64,000 bases of DNA from Lineus longissimus (taxonomy: Eukaryota; Nemertea; Pilidiophora; Heteronemertea; Lineidae), in NCBI RefSeq assembly GCF_910592395.1, contig NC_088317.1, forward strand, positions 17,592,039 through 17,656,038, in the 5' to 3' direction. The position numbers and the translations under genes are program-made. Shown here one piece after another: positions 13,201 to 28,200 of the stretch; position 1 is the first letter of the stretch, and each line of letters begins with the position of its first letter. The notes below the pieces were generated by a model. It was not told the origin of the DNA, did no database searches, and was given only the letters and a program-made list of their open reading frames with translations.

Positions 13201-16200
13201 CCTTGCTTTGGTTATGAAGAAACGATGTCAACAATTTACTCCAACATCTTTGTTGTGGGCAAACATGCTGAGCTAAAACTAAAAGCTCTGTCAGGATGTT
13301 TGCCATCGGTACTTTTCACATGTTTTATGACTGAAAATGCTGCGGCATACCAAAAAGACACGAAAATTGCAAGGCGTGCTTTGTTGATGAAGGAGCAATG
13401 CAAACCATTCAAAGTGAGACCGGGTTGTGGGCAAACGTGCCTGGTTCATGCCAGGTGAGAGGCATTCCTTACTCGGAGCATATCATATCCATCATGGTCT
13501 TAACTAAAACATCTTTATTGGCTTAACAGCTACACCTAGAGATGAAAACAGAGGTGAGATTGGCCTTGGATAGGGCTTATTAATCAGAGGCCCTGATAAG
13601 ATACAGGAAAAGGTATTCAAGGTTTGATCCCAGGCTTCACCATCATAAAGCACCAAAAGGGTCAGTCTTCTGAAGCAGGTTTCATACACACACAGGTCAT
13701 CGGGATCATCTGCTTTATGAAGATGAAGTTACTTTGCCTATCATTTAGGAATCCCAAGAATCTATATCCGAGTCTGGCTAATTTTGGTCAAACTGACCTA
13801 TTTGGTTTGTCCTAAAATTCAGAGTGTTAGGTTACTGTCACAGGTCAAGGAGAAGCACTGGCTAAAAATATGATCTCTTCACAATGTAACAGTTCTGGTC
13901 CTGGAACTCTATGCACAGTCTTATCATCAGAGCAATGGCTGTCCTGCGGCATGGTATGATAAGGTCACATTTGCAAAGGATGACATGTTACATTTGCATC
14001 AACATTTCATGTGGACAAAGGAGCCAACTTTCTCAAGTTCCAATCCTTGACCTCGTGTGAGATGGGCTTTCTAGAGCACGACAGACACAGAGCTGCCACT
14101 GAGAAACCAAATTGGAAAGAGTCATTTTGAATAAAGAAGATGACTACCCTAATTATGATAAATTGAATTAATTATTACTTTAGGCATAACCTCATAAAGG
14201 TCATGAAACGTCTATGAGTGACGTTTCCGACTGGTTTTGAATGAATCAGTTACAACTTTCCCAGCTGAGGGAGTATATAGTGATGGCATGCATTAGTCCT
14301 AAAATTGCTGAGCATAGAGGGAATTTGCCTTGAGCTCAGTGATGGGGTCCCAAGTTTAAACCCTGTTTGGACCTCATTTTCAGTGTTACAAAGGAAGAAC
14401 ACTCATGAGCACTGGTGTTCCAGGATGCCCAAGGACGACATATCAGACAAACTATTCTTTCAAAGAAAGTAGTTCCTTACACTCCCACCGCACCAAGTGT
14501 CTAAATTTGATGACAAGCCTGAGGATATCAAATTCCTTAATGTGCACTTGTTGCGATGCAATGTACTCAGTAATCTTCCCACTCAGACTCTGTCCTTTGT
14601 TGATGCATCCGCATCCTCCATCCCTCCCACCCCCGTGCATTCTTGAGCCAGGAACCACACGGAAGGAAATGGACATTGTTTGTATTGTGTCTGGTGGATG
14701 GAATTTCCTACTTAACCTGATGGGGTTGCATTCCCGCGAGATATTGTGACAAGGATAGTATCATTGCCTGAGAGGGATATACTTGTTTTCCCCAGCTATA
14801 ATGATCTGGATGAATTAATATTTTTTAAAGGTCTTGATGCAAATACTCATGGGAATCTAAACCTTCCAGCAAAAGCAACTTACAGGGATAAGCACCTCTT
14901 CAATTCCTCCCAACACCAACTAAAGCTCATGGTAACTGCTGCCAATGCTATAGACATGCCAGGCAGGTCTACTTGACTAGCCTTTGTACCATCCTGAGCT
15001 TCAGGGCCTTTCCCATGCTACAGATGCAAGGCAGGCGGACTTGACCAGTTGATGTGCTACCCTGAACTTCCAGAGCCTTTCACTTGGTACCAGCAGTGTA
15101 TGTTTCCGAGGCTTATGTTCCTGCGGCCAGCACAGCTAGCCTGTTTGTAGGAGCAACAAAGATTGACTGAAGTACCTCTGATTTAAGCCTAGATTACCTG
15201 CAATTACCTGCAATATTGAACAAAGCAACGATGTGTGCTGATTTCCAGTTAATTCCTTTGCTACCATCTTATAAAGATGAAGGTTATGTTTAATGAAGAA
15301 ATCAGAGTTACTGTTTGCATCTTTGGCCTGATACACTTGCGTGCAGGGCCAAAGAAGTGATCAAGGACAAATTGTTGACTTTGTTAGCACATTTCGTGTG
15401 TTTTGTCCCAAATCTTACTTCATGTAATATCAACTTAGCTTCATAGTGTAGTGGTTAAAATTACCTCTGCTTGCTACCAAGCAATCAAAAGGGCCAATGT
15501 TCGATCCCGGGGAGAACCCAGGATTTTATTTTTGGATGAACCAATGTGATTTTCAAGGAACTTAAATTCCTGTCTCTTCACAACTATAGTTTGAGGCTCA
15601 ATATGAGATAAATAAAATTAAAGAGGGTCTACTAAAAGCTGTGATCCATTGCACCTGTCTATGCTTGGACAAGTAAAAAGATTCCAAGATGCAAAACTTA
15701 GCCTTCTCTCTGTAAGTTTAATTAACTGGCTTGCTCTGCTTCCTATATTTTACAAAAAACTGCTCCCGGATAATCGAGTTACTGAAAACAATGAGAGTGA
15801 TTACCACTTTGTCCTTAACTCATCAAAAGCGTAAGATAACGCGCCAATTTGCAAAAAAGGTCGACATTTTACACCCGGTGCTAATTCATTGCTCTTTACC
15901 TGTATATAGTTGGCAAGGTTGTGAATCTTGTGTTACTGATAAATGCCTTGTCTGTAGTTAAGTTGACTGCTAACAGATTGTAAAAAGTTGCAATTAATTA
16001 ACTCATGAGCTGGTGTGATAAAGATGTACTGTCAGCCTTTGTCTGTGGTGAAGGAGCGATTTAAAAAAGTTCTTTCCGTCCAAGGCTTTCATTTGACACT
16101 TTAGTGAATGTGAAAAATCTGTTCAACTGAAATCTTTGAATCCTATTTCTTGTACAGAGGCATGCTGTACTACACTTATAGAACAGGCAGTTATACTTTC

Positions 16201-19200
16201 CCTAGCAGAGCCTGACAACAAAAAGTGAGTTTGCTAATGTGAGTGTTTTGACTACCGAGGGCCAAGTTGCTCAATCAACGTTGGAGGCTAACGCCAGCGT
16301 TACCCCCTCAAAGTGTTATTGCTTTCGGTAAACCTCATTTACAATAGCAGCCTTGGGACTTTACGCCAACATTACTGCTATTCATTCAAGTTACAGTTTG
16401 CTTACATGTCCCCTTGTCAATCTCTTTGCAGGGTTCGCCTGGTTTAACTGGACCCAGTGGCATACAAGGTAACCCAGGGTTTCCTGGACCCGAGGGTCTT
16501 GCTGGACCCATGGGACTCAAAGGTGAACCTGGACCATCAGGACCTATAGGACCAAAAGGAGATCGGGTAAGTATGTCTCCATTCATATGAAATATCAGGG
16601 AGGGGTCGCTTTTTGGAGGACCACTCTTTGGGCCCTTGCTTGATATAGAACGATGTAAACAAAAGTTGGTCCAATGTTTGTTCCAGAACAATTCATTTTT
16701 GACCAAGTAATGTTGGTGCAGGGCCAATGTTATGATCTCACCTCAACATGGATGACGGACAATGTCCTTGCTCGCCACTGCAGTATCAGTCAGTATTGCG
16801 TCCATATTGCATTGGTGAATTTTGAGATGGACCCTAAAGTTTCAACAGTGTCTCAAGTTGATATCTGCGGTTTTTGAAGAATGCTTGATGCATTGAGCTG
16901 TAAAACTTGAAGAGTTTTTTTAAACTTGAAAGTTTTACCTTTTAATGCACTACCAAGCTGCAATGTGACATGTACATGTAAAGTTGAACTTTGGATTTAT
17001 AGTCTGATATCAACTTTAGACTTCAACCCTGATTCTGAAACCTTTCAGCCACGTCAATAGGACGTTGTGGCTGGCTAGGCATATGCCTCCTTTACAAACC
17101 TATCCAGCTTGATTTTCCTTGTCAGATATGAGGGAATTATTGTAAATTGTGTCATCGACCTTCCCACAGACGAACTAAATGGCCATTTGAGTGGATTCAA
17201 GAGACAGTATATCTGAAAAGTGAGGTCTGAGGTCATCGGGCTTGTTGTGAAGTTGGTGCTGCTCATCTTGGTTGCCCCTTGTCCAGATTTGGTGATCACA
17301 GCCTTCATAGTTTAGGAGGATTTTCCAGCAACCTCACCCTCGCTGATGGAACCAAAAGATACACCAATGCAGAGGAATTATCGTAAATTGTGTCATCGAC
17401 CTTCCCCCAGACTAAACCCCCATACACCTATGCAGAGAAATTCCTGGTACTGAAGGGGTTAAGCAGTGACGATTTAACAAGATTGAATTGCAAAACGATC
17501 TGGCTCCTAATGTTCTTTTTATGTAAAGATCCGAAGTTCAGGTGATTGTTTGAAGAAACAGTAGCTTTTTGTTCCACAGGTGGTAGGTATTAAAGGCAAG
17601 TTAGTGTTTAACCTGGGAGTGATTTGGGTTACCTCCCCTCCGGCTGCTCGAGAGAGCATTCAACCTGGAGAATTGGAAGCTGCTCGAAGAAACCTCAAAC
17701 CTGCTCTGAAAAACCTCTTGTGCAATGTGAAACTGTACTTGCAATGATCACAGAGAGCAGAGCTATGGTCACACCCATCCATTTCATATTATAAAAGATT
17801 ATAAAACGCCAGTTATGTTCTGCTGGCCTTGGCTTGGTCAGTTTGATTCCTAATCTTACACATGAAAATCTGGATAACTTGCCCTCCATGAATGTTAGGT
17901 GGTATGAGTAGGCTCTACACATCAAAATAAGGCGCTATGAAAAATAAAGACGGCAATTAAACATGATTCTATTATACTGAGGTCAGATGTAACCGGTACA
18001 AGCCGATCAATCACAGCAAACCATCAGAATGTCTCAAGCAAATCGTATGCACCTGTCAATGTAAAACCTGTACTCCCTGTAATCGTATGCTCTTGTCAAT
18101 GTAAAACCTGTACTCCTCCCATCAGGGTCACCACTAATTTAGTGTTGAATTCTGAGCAATCAGTTCATTTCTCTCTGGCGACATTCTGATGACCAAAAAA
18201 CATGTCCTGTAAAAACCTGACTTCTTCAGAATTTGTCCTCATATAACCTTTTGCTGATGCCAGCATTTTGACTTTTTAAATTCACACACCAGTAAGACCA
18301 GTAATGGGGCTCTAATTGATTCAATCGACTTTCATAGTTTATGTGGTCGCCTGAGGCTGGCCATACATTCTACTGTAATTGCTCGAACAGAAAAACTAAA
18401 ACAAAAAAGTTCTATTAAGGTCATTCTTTTTGATGCCGGAGTTTAATTTACGCCTATAAAGCATAATGAAATAATAGACAGACTGGGATTGTCTTGAGGA
18501 ATGCATTGCTGTAGAAGAGGCCTGTTGTATGCACCTACTGGTACCTTGTTAGTTGTGTTTGATGCAACAGCTTCATCAAGTCTCTTGCCCAAGGATTCTA
18601 AATCAGTTTTACGTTCTACCAGAGCTGTAGCGAGAGGAGAGCCTCTTGATGTCACCAAAAAACACGTTGTCTGCAGTTTTGAATTGCTGAAGAGACAATG
18701 TTGTTTATGACCATGATGCAATACACGGCACACCAATCAGAGGCGATGCTTCACTGAGTGAGTGAAACCTCTCACTGAGTGAGTGAAACCTCGGTGCGGT
18801 CAATGACCAGTTGAACCACTCTGATGGTGGGAGAGACAAAGTGCCGGCCACTAGTGCCGGGAATTGGGCATGAAAGAAGAACAGGGAGAATATGAAGGAG
18901 ATGATGATTTTGAAACAGCGCTTTAATGAATAACAATAGACTGTACTTTGCATGCAAGAGGACTATGTCTAGAGTAACAATGAAAACATTGTAGGTTCTC
19001 TGTGTTGGATGGGGTGTAATTGTGGGTCAGGTATGTTGATGCAGAGCTGATGTTGAAGATAGACAGTGCATCCATTCAGCCAATGCATTCTTGGGCATTT
19101 ATCGTCTACTGGTCTCATATTGGGCGCAACATGTTTTTGCAACCAACTTAATATGCCATTTGTCACTGATTATTGAATTCAATATCTCTCACCTTCCTAA

Positions 19201-22200
19201 AATTTCAAGATTTTGTCAATGACGGTGCACTCTTAGGCTTATGCAATTTGGTAGCAAATATGTCGTTGAAATCATGCAATCTGATCGCTTGTATAAGTTC
19301 ATCAGACAGGCTGCAGGAACGTTCGACAGGTTTGTAGTACCACTCCCCCCAACCATGAGATAGCCAAGGGGAAATTCATATGATAAGACGGAATAAATAT
19401 TTGGCTCATAGTATCTAGGAGACCAATTGTAGCTAATAGACCCACTCGGGGAGTCTAGAGTCACTTATAAAGTGATAGAAACTCATAGAAAGGTTTATGG
19501 TACGTTTCTTACCCCTTCAAAGATTTTGAGTGTACGTGTATTGGGAAAGATACAAAGGCCTATTGTGAGAGGATGACAAAACCTAACAAAATGAACAATT
19601 TAAAAACATCCATGTACTTTCCAGGAAAATATAGAGTCCTCTCTTTCAGGACACATTTTTTGTCATTCCCAATCAATGAATGTCAAAGTGACATTTAAAC
19701 TATTAAACCATCCTGCTCACTTTGTCTCAGCAGGAAACGGGATAAAAAGACGTTTGATGTGGCCTGATTTAATTGCAAAGGAATGACTAAAAGACTGCAT
19801 CATTGGAGTGGGGAAAAATATGAATGGCGTTATGCTAAAAACATCCATGTTTCCAACGCAATGACCTTACAAGCCAGATCCAGAGTACACTCTCTCTCTC
19901 ATCTGCTAGGCCACTTTGGATTAACAAGATTATATCAAGGGGGCAGGATTAGGAGGTACTGATATATATATGGGGAGACACTAATTTGGATCATATCCAT
20001 ACCATTGTCTAAGCCTAGATAGTGACCAGATCCCAAGTTCATTCTCACTTGAAATCTGTGTGTCTAGTTATGATTACACACAGAATGGATTAGCTGATAT
20101 TGCTAATACCAAACTAAGATAGACTTTCGGTGAAATAATCGCAAAGATTTTACTGGGATTAACGCCATGATGGAAATGGAGATAATATGCACCAGGTGAC
20201 AATGGCGGTGTGTATACAAAATAAAAGTAGTTCAGTTGTGACAACAAAATATGCTTTGTGCAAGAATCTATATTTTGTCATACTGACCTTCTAGCGGTAT
20301 TGCCTCCATAGCCTCTGCTCTGAACTGACGCTGAGCAATGTCAGTAAATTGAGGGTCAAGATGATATTTTTTATGCTATCTTATTACAATAATGTCTGTG
20401 GTAGATTTTCGTGATCTTCCCATAACAAATGAGGTTATCGAGCCAGGGCAGTAACTTCAACCGGAAATCTCAACCCTAAACAACTAGTACAGAGGTCACA
20501 TCAACCAAGTACAGTTGTCTTCAAGGTGGTCTTATTGCAAGTTGCATAAAACATGATGAACTTTAGGTTTCCTGCAAATGAGTGATAACTGTCTCTGTGA
20601 TCTCGAACATTTAGTTCAATATTCTTTTCTCCTTTGTAGGGTAAAGTTGGCGTCCCCGGGTTCCCAGGAGTTAATGGTATTCCTGTAAGTATTAACCCTT
20701 TCATATTCTCAAGATGCTCTGATGATCTATACATGTATACATCAAGCACCAGTACCACACCTCTATTTTCAAAGGATTGAGTAGCCGGAAAACCAACATC
20801 GGAAGTTTTTTCAGCTTGGCCGATACCTATTGCTAATGAAATAACAAGTTTGTGTTTTCGAACTAGATGACCATGTATCAATTTTTATCACTAATGCAAT
20901 CGTCTTTAGCCTAGTGTTTTATTCCCAATGTTGTTCCGAATGGAATTCGCCCCAGGGTAACTGTTGGGGAGGGCAGTACACGGGAAGGGAAGGGAGTACG
21001 ACATAATGTGAACTGCAGACCTGGGACTGCAGACTCCAAGCCTCTCTCCCCTGCAGTTCTTTTGCATTAAAAATTGTGTGGTTATAGAGAGTCACCACGA
21101 GCCAGTCGGATTGTTAAACTGACTAGAAAACTCAAGAACTATGTTGGCTATCAGAAGTGCACGCAGAGACCTCTGGGTTAAGAGATATGAACGAGAACAG
21201 CTGATCTTGAAGATATCCTTGTTCTCAGCCAGTAGCCACCTCTCCGAGTCCAGGCTGAACTTTACTCAGAGAGGTGGTTCACAGGCCTTGACTCTGAGCG
21301 TTTCCCGCAGATTACACAGGGTGTTAACCCAAGCAAGAAACCTGTATGTAGACTTAATGGTTTCTGTCAATTTGGACATTAATGCAAATCTTAGCTATGG
21401 CAATCTTGGGGTCATCCAATATCAAATCAGTATGACAAAAAAACTCGTAACATCGGGAGCAAAATACACCAAAAGTTTTAATCCCTCAGGAATAAAATCC
21501 TAGGACTCCAGGGTCATATCCAATATCACATCAGTATGACAAAAAAACTCGTAACATCGGGAGCGAAATACACCAAAAGTTTCAATCCCTCAGGAATAAA
21601 ATCCTAGGACTCCAAGTCATTGTTAGTATAATTTTGCTGATATTTTCTGCTGCTCTGATGTTTTGATTATCTTCTAGGGTTTGCCTGGTCCACCCGGTCC
21701 CCGAGGAATCGCTGGTTTAGATGGCTGTAATGGAACAGCGGTGAGTATATTTTCTGTTACTGAAGAATTCATGTTCAACAAGTTGTTTCCAGGTTATGCA
21801 AACGGCAGTGCAAAACTGAACTCCAAATATGATATCCTGATCCTCATAGAGGGATGGTCGTGTTACCGGGGTGGTTGCCAACCGGGGTTCCACTGTATTT
21901 GAAACCTTTGTATTGAAGAGTTGGCCTAACCACCAAACCAAACATAAATTAGGACACAAAAAAGTTGCATTGAATGACAAAGTTCACTAATATTGTAAGA
22001 TCCTTCTTTCTGACTCCAGGGCACACCTGGAATACCAGGTTTTCCTGGCGAGGAGGGCAAAATTGGTCCCGGTGGTTCAGACGGTGAGAAGGGAGAGAAG
22101 GGTGAGCCGGCGAGGATCCAAGATGGAGTCAAGGGAACCAAAGGAGAACCTGGACGCGATGGACAACCCGGCATATCGGTAAGCTCAAAGCTTTTTTTGA

Positions 22201-25200
22201 CAAAAGGTGTCCCTATAGTCGTTATAGAAAATGTAGAAAATGTTATCATTTACTAGAAAATGGCATTAATTGGGGCACAATGACACCAGCAGATCACGCT
22301 GTTTGTGAGATTTCCGATGAATGGCCATGTTAAATAATACAGGCATTTGTAAAAGAAATGTTTTCAGAAATTCCAAGGCAAACTTTGTCCCTACTTGTCT
22401 TCTGCACTTCTCTCAAAAGACACCTTTTTCTGGTGACATTGACAGTGATGTTCTTTTCATTGATTCCTTTCAGTGAAATTTCTTTAATCGAGATCAGCTC
22501 TTACTGAACGACGGCAGTTATTACTCTGAGATATTCTTAATACAATAAGTTTCATCACAACTGTTTCAGGGTCGGCCCGGAAAAGATGGTCAACTGGGAA
22601 TGAAGGGTGGAAGAGGCATAGACGGCCCAGTGGTAGGTATCCTAAACCCTTTCACATCATTATCACAAAATCATAAACAGGTTTGAAAGCGACAAAGTAA
22701 GTCGACTCTGCCCTTACATTGTGGTTTTGGCATAAATGGAATGACTTACTTGATTTATGCCCTGTTACTCTAAGTGGAGCATACATCACCATGATGACAG
22801 ATGCCTGTTGTTTGACCTTCTAGGGTAAATGTTAAGAAACGATATCGCTGCTCAATACTCTAGCTTCACTGACCTAAGACCAATTACTACGAAATGGACA
22901 CAAACACCAAGTCTAAGTATGGTGTCATCTGCTTTCTATTTCATGTTTGATGTTCCACAAAATGTACACTGTTTCAATTCTTAGGGTCCACCCGGTCCGG
23001 TCGGTAAATCTGGTCCAAAAGGCAACATGGGCATTGGTTACCATGGAATGAAGGGAGATCCTGGTATCCGTGGTCCCCCTGGACCACCTGGTAAGTATTG
23101 ACTAGCGGCCATAAAGTCTCAATAATGAAATGCCTTTTTAGCCATGGAGGCCAATGCAAGTAGGGATGGAACAACGTCATCAATAGATAGAGATTTGGTC
23201 ACGTGCAAGGTGGATGAGTGTCCCTTGATGAACTTTGAAACAAAAGTGTTATGATGACTAGCAGTCAAGTGGTCTCTGGTTCGACCCCTCACTGCCAGCA
23301 TGACTCTGGGCAGGTCTCATTCCCTTACATGCCTAACTCCACCCTGATGTATAAACGGGTACCAGTCAGAAATGCTCAGGTCACTGAAAGGTTTCAGCTT
23401 AGAGTGGGGATCAAATGTAAAGTGCTTTGAGAATGTTGTACATCATAAAGCACTGTATAAAAACTTGCATTTAAAAAAAAAAAATGTCTATCATTTTCTT
23501 TTTCTCTCTCTGCCAGGACGACCCAATGGTGGCTCACCATTCACTGAAGGCAAAGGATTCATCACAGGTCCGCCAGGACCCGAGGGGCCCCAAGGGATGA
23601 AAGGAGAGCCCGGCGATCGTGGAGATCGAGGTTACGATGGCCCGTCGGGATTGTCAGGTTTGCGCGGAGATTTGGGCATGAAGGGGGAGAAGGGTGTCCC
23701 TGGCATCGCTGGACCAAGAGTAAGTTTACCTGAGTATTTTCTGATGAAATGAATCAATCATTTGACATCTATCGGGTGTTTTAGAAGGCCTTGGTCTCAG
23801 GATGTCAACTATTGTAATGAAAACAGATTAAGCCTCATTTTCATCCTAGTAGTCGTCGGTGTCGTAACCAAGGACCACTAGGTTTTAATTTGATGGAATA
23901 GTCCGACAAGTTCAAATCAAAAGCTAGGGAAAACACTGAAATGTATTCTCAATCTCCTCTCCTATCTACAGGGTAAAATGGGTGTGTCTGGTCAAGATGG
24001 TTTACCAGGCTTCAAGGGAGACAGAGGCATGGACGGCCAGCCCGGTGTCCCTGGAATGATCGGACCAAGGGGAGATCGTGGTGTCAATGGAAAAGATGGC
24101 GGGAAGGGAGACATGGGTCCAGTCGGTCCCCCCGGTGTAAGTATAATCACTCACAGCAGACGGGGCACTAAAGCGCCCCACAACGAGCAATTTGAATCAG
24201 TGTGACCTGTTACTTGATTCGCATGTGACAATGATCGCTTGTTCGAAGTGGTTATCGCTGGTAACTCTGACAAGTATTGGTGATTGCCATGACCTGCCAT
24301 CGATATCAAAACACCATTCTCGGTTTTCCCGCAGACGTGAAATCTTTTTGTCACACAAGACAGAGCTGCTTCCGGATAGCAGAGTCCGACCACAAAATAC
24401 CCCAAAATGATGCTTTTCTCATGTATTCCAGGGTGGAGATGGAAGAAATGGCCCAGAAGGCCCACCTGGCCCCCCAGGTCTGCCAGGCCTTCCTGGTGAC
24501 AGTGGTGTGGATGGTCTCCCAGGCGAATCTGGCCCCAAAGGTGGCAAAGGAGAAGCTGGCGGTCCTGGGATCCCTGGGTTGCCAGGGCGACAAGGAGATG
24601 ACGGAGCGAAGGGAGACAAGGGCGATGAAGGTCTTTCTGGTAGGTGTTTGTTCTCAATGAACAGTGAGTTTCTGGTTCATTTTGAACGGTAATCGCACGT
24701 ACCGTTACGAAATGCAGACCAGTTCTTACCCTATGATTGCATTTTATTCTAGGTATCCCAGGACGAGATGGAGAGCGCGGTTTTGATGGACGAGCTGGAA
24801 GCAAGGGAGAGCCAGGACCAAAAGGTGCCCCAGGTCTGTCGATACCCGGCCCACGAGGACAGGACGGTCGCTCAGGTCTTGATGGGTTACCTGGCAGTAA
24901 GGGAGAGAAAGGTTTCTCTGGACCTCGGGGTCCCCCTGGTAGTGTGAAAGGTGGCACTCCCGGTGCCCAGGGTCCCCCTGGGCCCAAGGGAGATACAGGT
25001 CTGAATGGTCTGCCTGGACGCGAAGGACGCCCCGGACGTGATGGAGATAAGGGTGAGCGCCAATTTTGTAGTTTTGCCAAATTTGAGTGCAGGATTTTGA
25101 AAACCACATTTCAAGTGCTTGAGAAGTTGGTTGAACTATATTCAGACTGTCTTGAACTGTGCTCTTTATGAATGTCTTAGAAGCCTTGTGACTCCTCCCT

Positions 25201-28200
25201 CAGAACGGAAATTATAATCAATCATCATGTAATTTCAAGCCAGCCATGTAAAAGATGATAGATTGCCTTGGTTTTTTTAGTAACAAGGTTGAAAGTTGTA
25301 GGAGCTAGACTCAGACTTTTCCAGTTACAAGGAGCTAAACTTCGGTGCATGGCTGAATGAAACAAAAAATGTTCTCCAATCTGACCTTTTCTTTCATTTC
25401 AGGTGACAGAGGTGGCTCTTGCTCTGACTGCCGCCCAGGAAGCAAAGGAGAGAAGGGTAACATTGGATTGCCCGGCCGCACCGGTGAGAAGGGTGTGGCA
25501 GGCATCCCTGGCCTGGATGGTGAGCCGGGCTTCCCTGGTGATCCAGGTACACCTGGTCTGCCTGGTATCACTGGTCCTTCTGTAAGTATCTTAAACCCCA
25601 TGGAGACTTAAGGTCCGCCCCTTGCTTGACTGATATAAGGGCAGACCTGAGTCACTTGATTGCCTTCATTTGTACACTTGCAGATCCCTGCGCATGTGTA
25701 ATGATCCTTCAGCATGTACTGAAATGACCTGTCTTGCCATGTCATGAAAAGCAACTTTTCACAAAAATATTCCTGTCTTTGAAACTATTCGGACCGTTGT
25801 AGATAGGTGATGAAATGAAATTTTAAACTTATTCTAGGGTCCTTCAGGAGCTTCTGGCGCAGGAGGTACCAAGGGTGACAAAGGAGACCCCGCCAGAGTC
25901 CCAGATGTTACTCAACCTGGTCCCAAGGGTGATCGCGGACTTCCTGGTAACTCTGGGGAGCCAGGTTTGCCCGGAGCAGAGGGAGTTGCTGGAGTGCCTG
26001 GTCTGTCTGGACTACCAGGGGACAAAGGTGATAAGGTAAGTTTGATAACTTTTCGTTCCCTAGAGCAAAACCGAAATCATGCCTGACAAAAAAGAAAGTG
26101 TGTTTTCCACATAGCAATTTTATTGATAACAGATAACTGGTTAGTGCCTCTTATTTGCATGTAGCGATTCACAGAGTTGTACTGTTCAAATGATATTCAC
26201 CAAAAAATGTAATGATAGTCATAAAGTATACATATATGTAATTTTTGTTTTCGCAAATTGAGGTGGTTTTTCACGAAATTCGAAAATTAAAACAGCCATG
26301 AAAATTTGGCGGTTAAAAATATTGTTTCAAAACTTCAGGGTGGTGCCGGACTTCCTGGTTTGGATGGACTGCGTGGTTTAATTGGACCAAGAGGTCCCGA
26401 GGGTCGCAAGGGTGAGCCTGGTATAGGCCTCGATGGTCCTAGAGGAGACAAAGGAAATGGAGGATTACCCGGTTTGCGTGGAAGAGATGGATTGGATGGT
26501 GCTAAGGGAGAGCCAGGTAAGATCAGATGTTTTCTGATTGAATTTAGTCATGTCCTAATTACTGGCTACTTTTGACATTGGATCTCCCCTGTGTTCGAGG
26601 CCGACCTCCATTTTTGTTGCCTTGGAGAGGTGACTGTAGTGGCTACTTTTGACGTTGGTTCCCTCCCTGTTTGACATCATGGATTGCCCCTCCCCCCAAA
26701 ACTAGTTTTGAAAGATATAATAGATGTTTTAAACTGTTGAATGATTGGCGAAATCTAATTGTTGATAAATATATCTTAAAATTTGTTCTATATTTTTTAC
26801 AGGATTCGTCCCGCTTAATCTGTTGACCAAGGGAACTCAGGGAGAGACTGGACTACCAGGGAAGGATGGCACTCCAGGATTAAATGGAGAGCAGGGAGAG
26901 AAAGGTGACCCAGGTACGCAGACGTTTCGTTGGAGGGCTCTGGTTTCCTCCTACTTAACTTTGTTCGTCACATTCATTAAATACAATAGAACTTCTCTTC
27001 AAGAGAGGGTGGCCTGTTAACAGAGGTGTCTGCTAAAGGAGGTTTGGCTGTATGTTGTAAGAACCAAGACTCTTTGGACCTGGTCACCATTTGACCGTAA
27101 GCAAAACACCCCAGGAAACAAATTGTGTTGTGAACTCCCCTCCCAGATTTAAAAGGGACTGAGTGGTAAATAGCCCAAAATGACACCCATCTATAGTGAC
27201 TCACGATAAAAGCAATGGAGAGGGTCAAGAGGTTAGGTTTACTGAGACAATCATATCTTTGTAGGACGTGAGGGTCGACCAGGTCTTGACGGACTCATCG
27301 GTCCCAAAGGTGCACCTGGTGAGATTGGACGCGAAGGACGAGAGGGTCTCCCCGGTAGGGATGGACTGCCTGGAGACAAAGGTCTCCCAGGTATCAACGG
27401 CTTGCCAGGACAACTTGGAATGAAGGGTGACCCAGGCCGTGACGGTTTGCCCGGTTTCGCAGGATTGAAGGGAGACGCTGGCCTGCCTGGGCCAGGTCTT
27501 ACTGGTGAAAAGGGCAGAGTAGGCCCCATTGGGCCTAAAGGTGAACCTGGTCTACCTGGAAGAGAAGGAAGAGAGGGTAAGTATGATCAAGACCAATGAA
27601 TTCTCCCTCAAAAACCGAAGAAAATTTGTATCCACATCCATTGATAGGATGAGCTTCATAAGATAATCATTTAGGATATGGGGACCTTTGATATTGGATA
27701 ATTGTGACAGAAGGTTTGAAAGAAATGAAGAAAATTCAACAAGACCATGAACACGTTCTACAATAAGAGGCACTGGGAAAAAAACATTGCCAGTGCAGCT
27801 GCTTTCAGTTTCTGAATAAAATAGATCTGTAAAATACTCTTTCTATTTATTGTAAATTGAAGTGAACTTTCTGCTCACACAAGTTCTCTGTAATGTTTGT
27901 TTACATATATTTGTCACATTTTAGGTCTTCCCTGCGTTTCTGGACCACAGGGAACAAAGGGAGATCTTGGGCGTGATGGTTTGCCGGGCCGTGAGGGAGC
28001 CAAGGGAGACAAAGGCGGCCCAGGTCCAGGAGGCCTCCCAGGCCTCCCAGGCCCCAAGGGCGATTCTGGCCTCGACGGATCTCCAGGACTGAACGGTGTT
28101 AAGGGAGAGCCAGGCGTCCCCGGCCAACCTGGTCTCCAGGGAGAGAAGGGAACGCCAGGTCTTCCCGGCCCAGATGGACCGCGTGGATTCGCGGGACGTG

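Larger units (their letters stand above)
6734..16431 (+). other. 9.7 kb collagen intron with repeats and no supported exon
   Basis: The 7S helix on either side has nearly the same length as vertebrate alpha-2 (about 72 residues to the DGCNGT motif), so no collagen exon seems to be missing. The intron holds a 27-base palindrome (6802-6828), a diverged tandem repeat (9799-9980), stop-interrupted protein-like stretches (10021-11351), a nested inverted-repeat element (11388-11826) and a tRNA-derived SINE (15434-15615). I see no complete gene in it. Confidence 0.7.

Noticed and set aside
13117-13458. 113-codon plus-strand open frame with diverged internal similarity
   Set aside because: The similarity between its halves is weak and no homologue comes to mind; it lies in the collagen intron and is treated as non-coding.
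15434-15510. Functional tRNA gene
   Set aside because: A- and B-box-like words are present, but the acceptor and anticodon stems do not pair convincingly, and the sequence continues into a body shared with 30260. It is a SINE.
24151-25107. 318-codon minus-strand open frame across collagen exons
   Set aside because: It is the antisense shadow of Gly-X-Y repeats: codons GGN-CCN read as Pro and Gly on both strands. The plus-strand exons have consensus splice sites and frame continuity.
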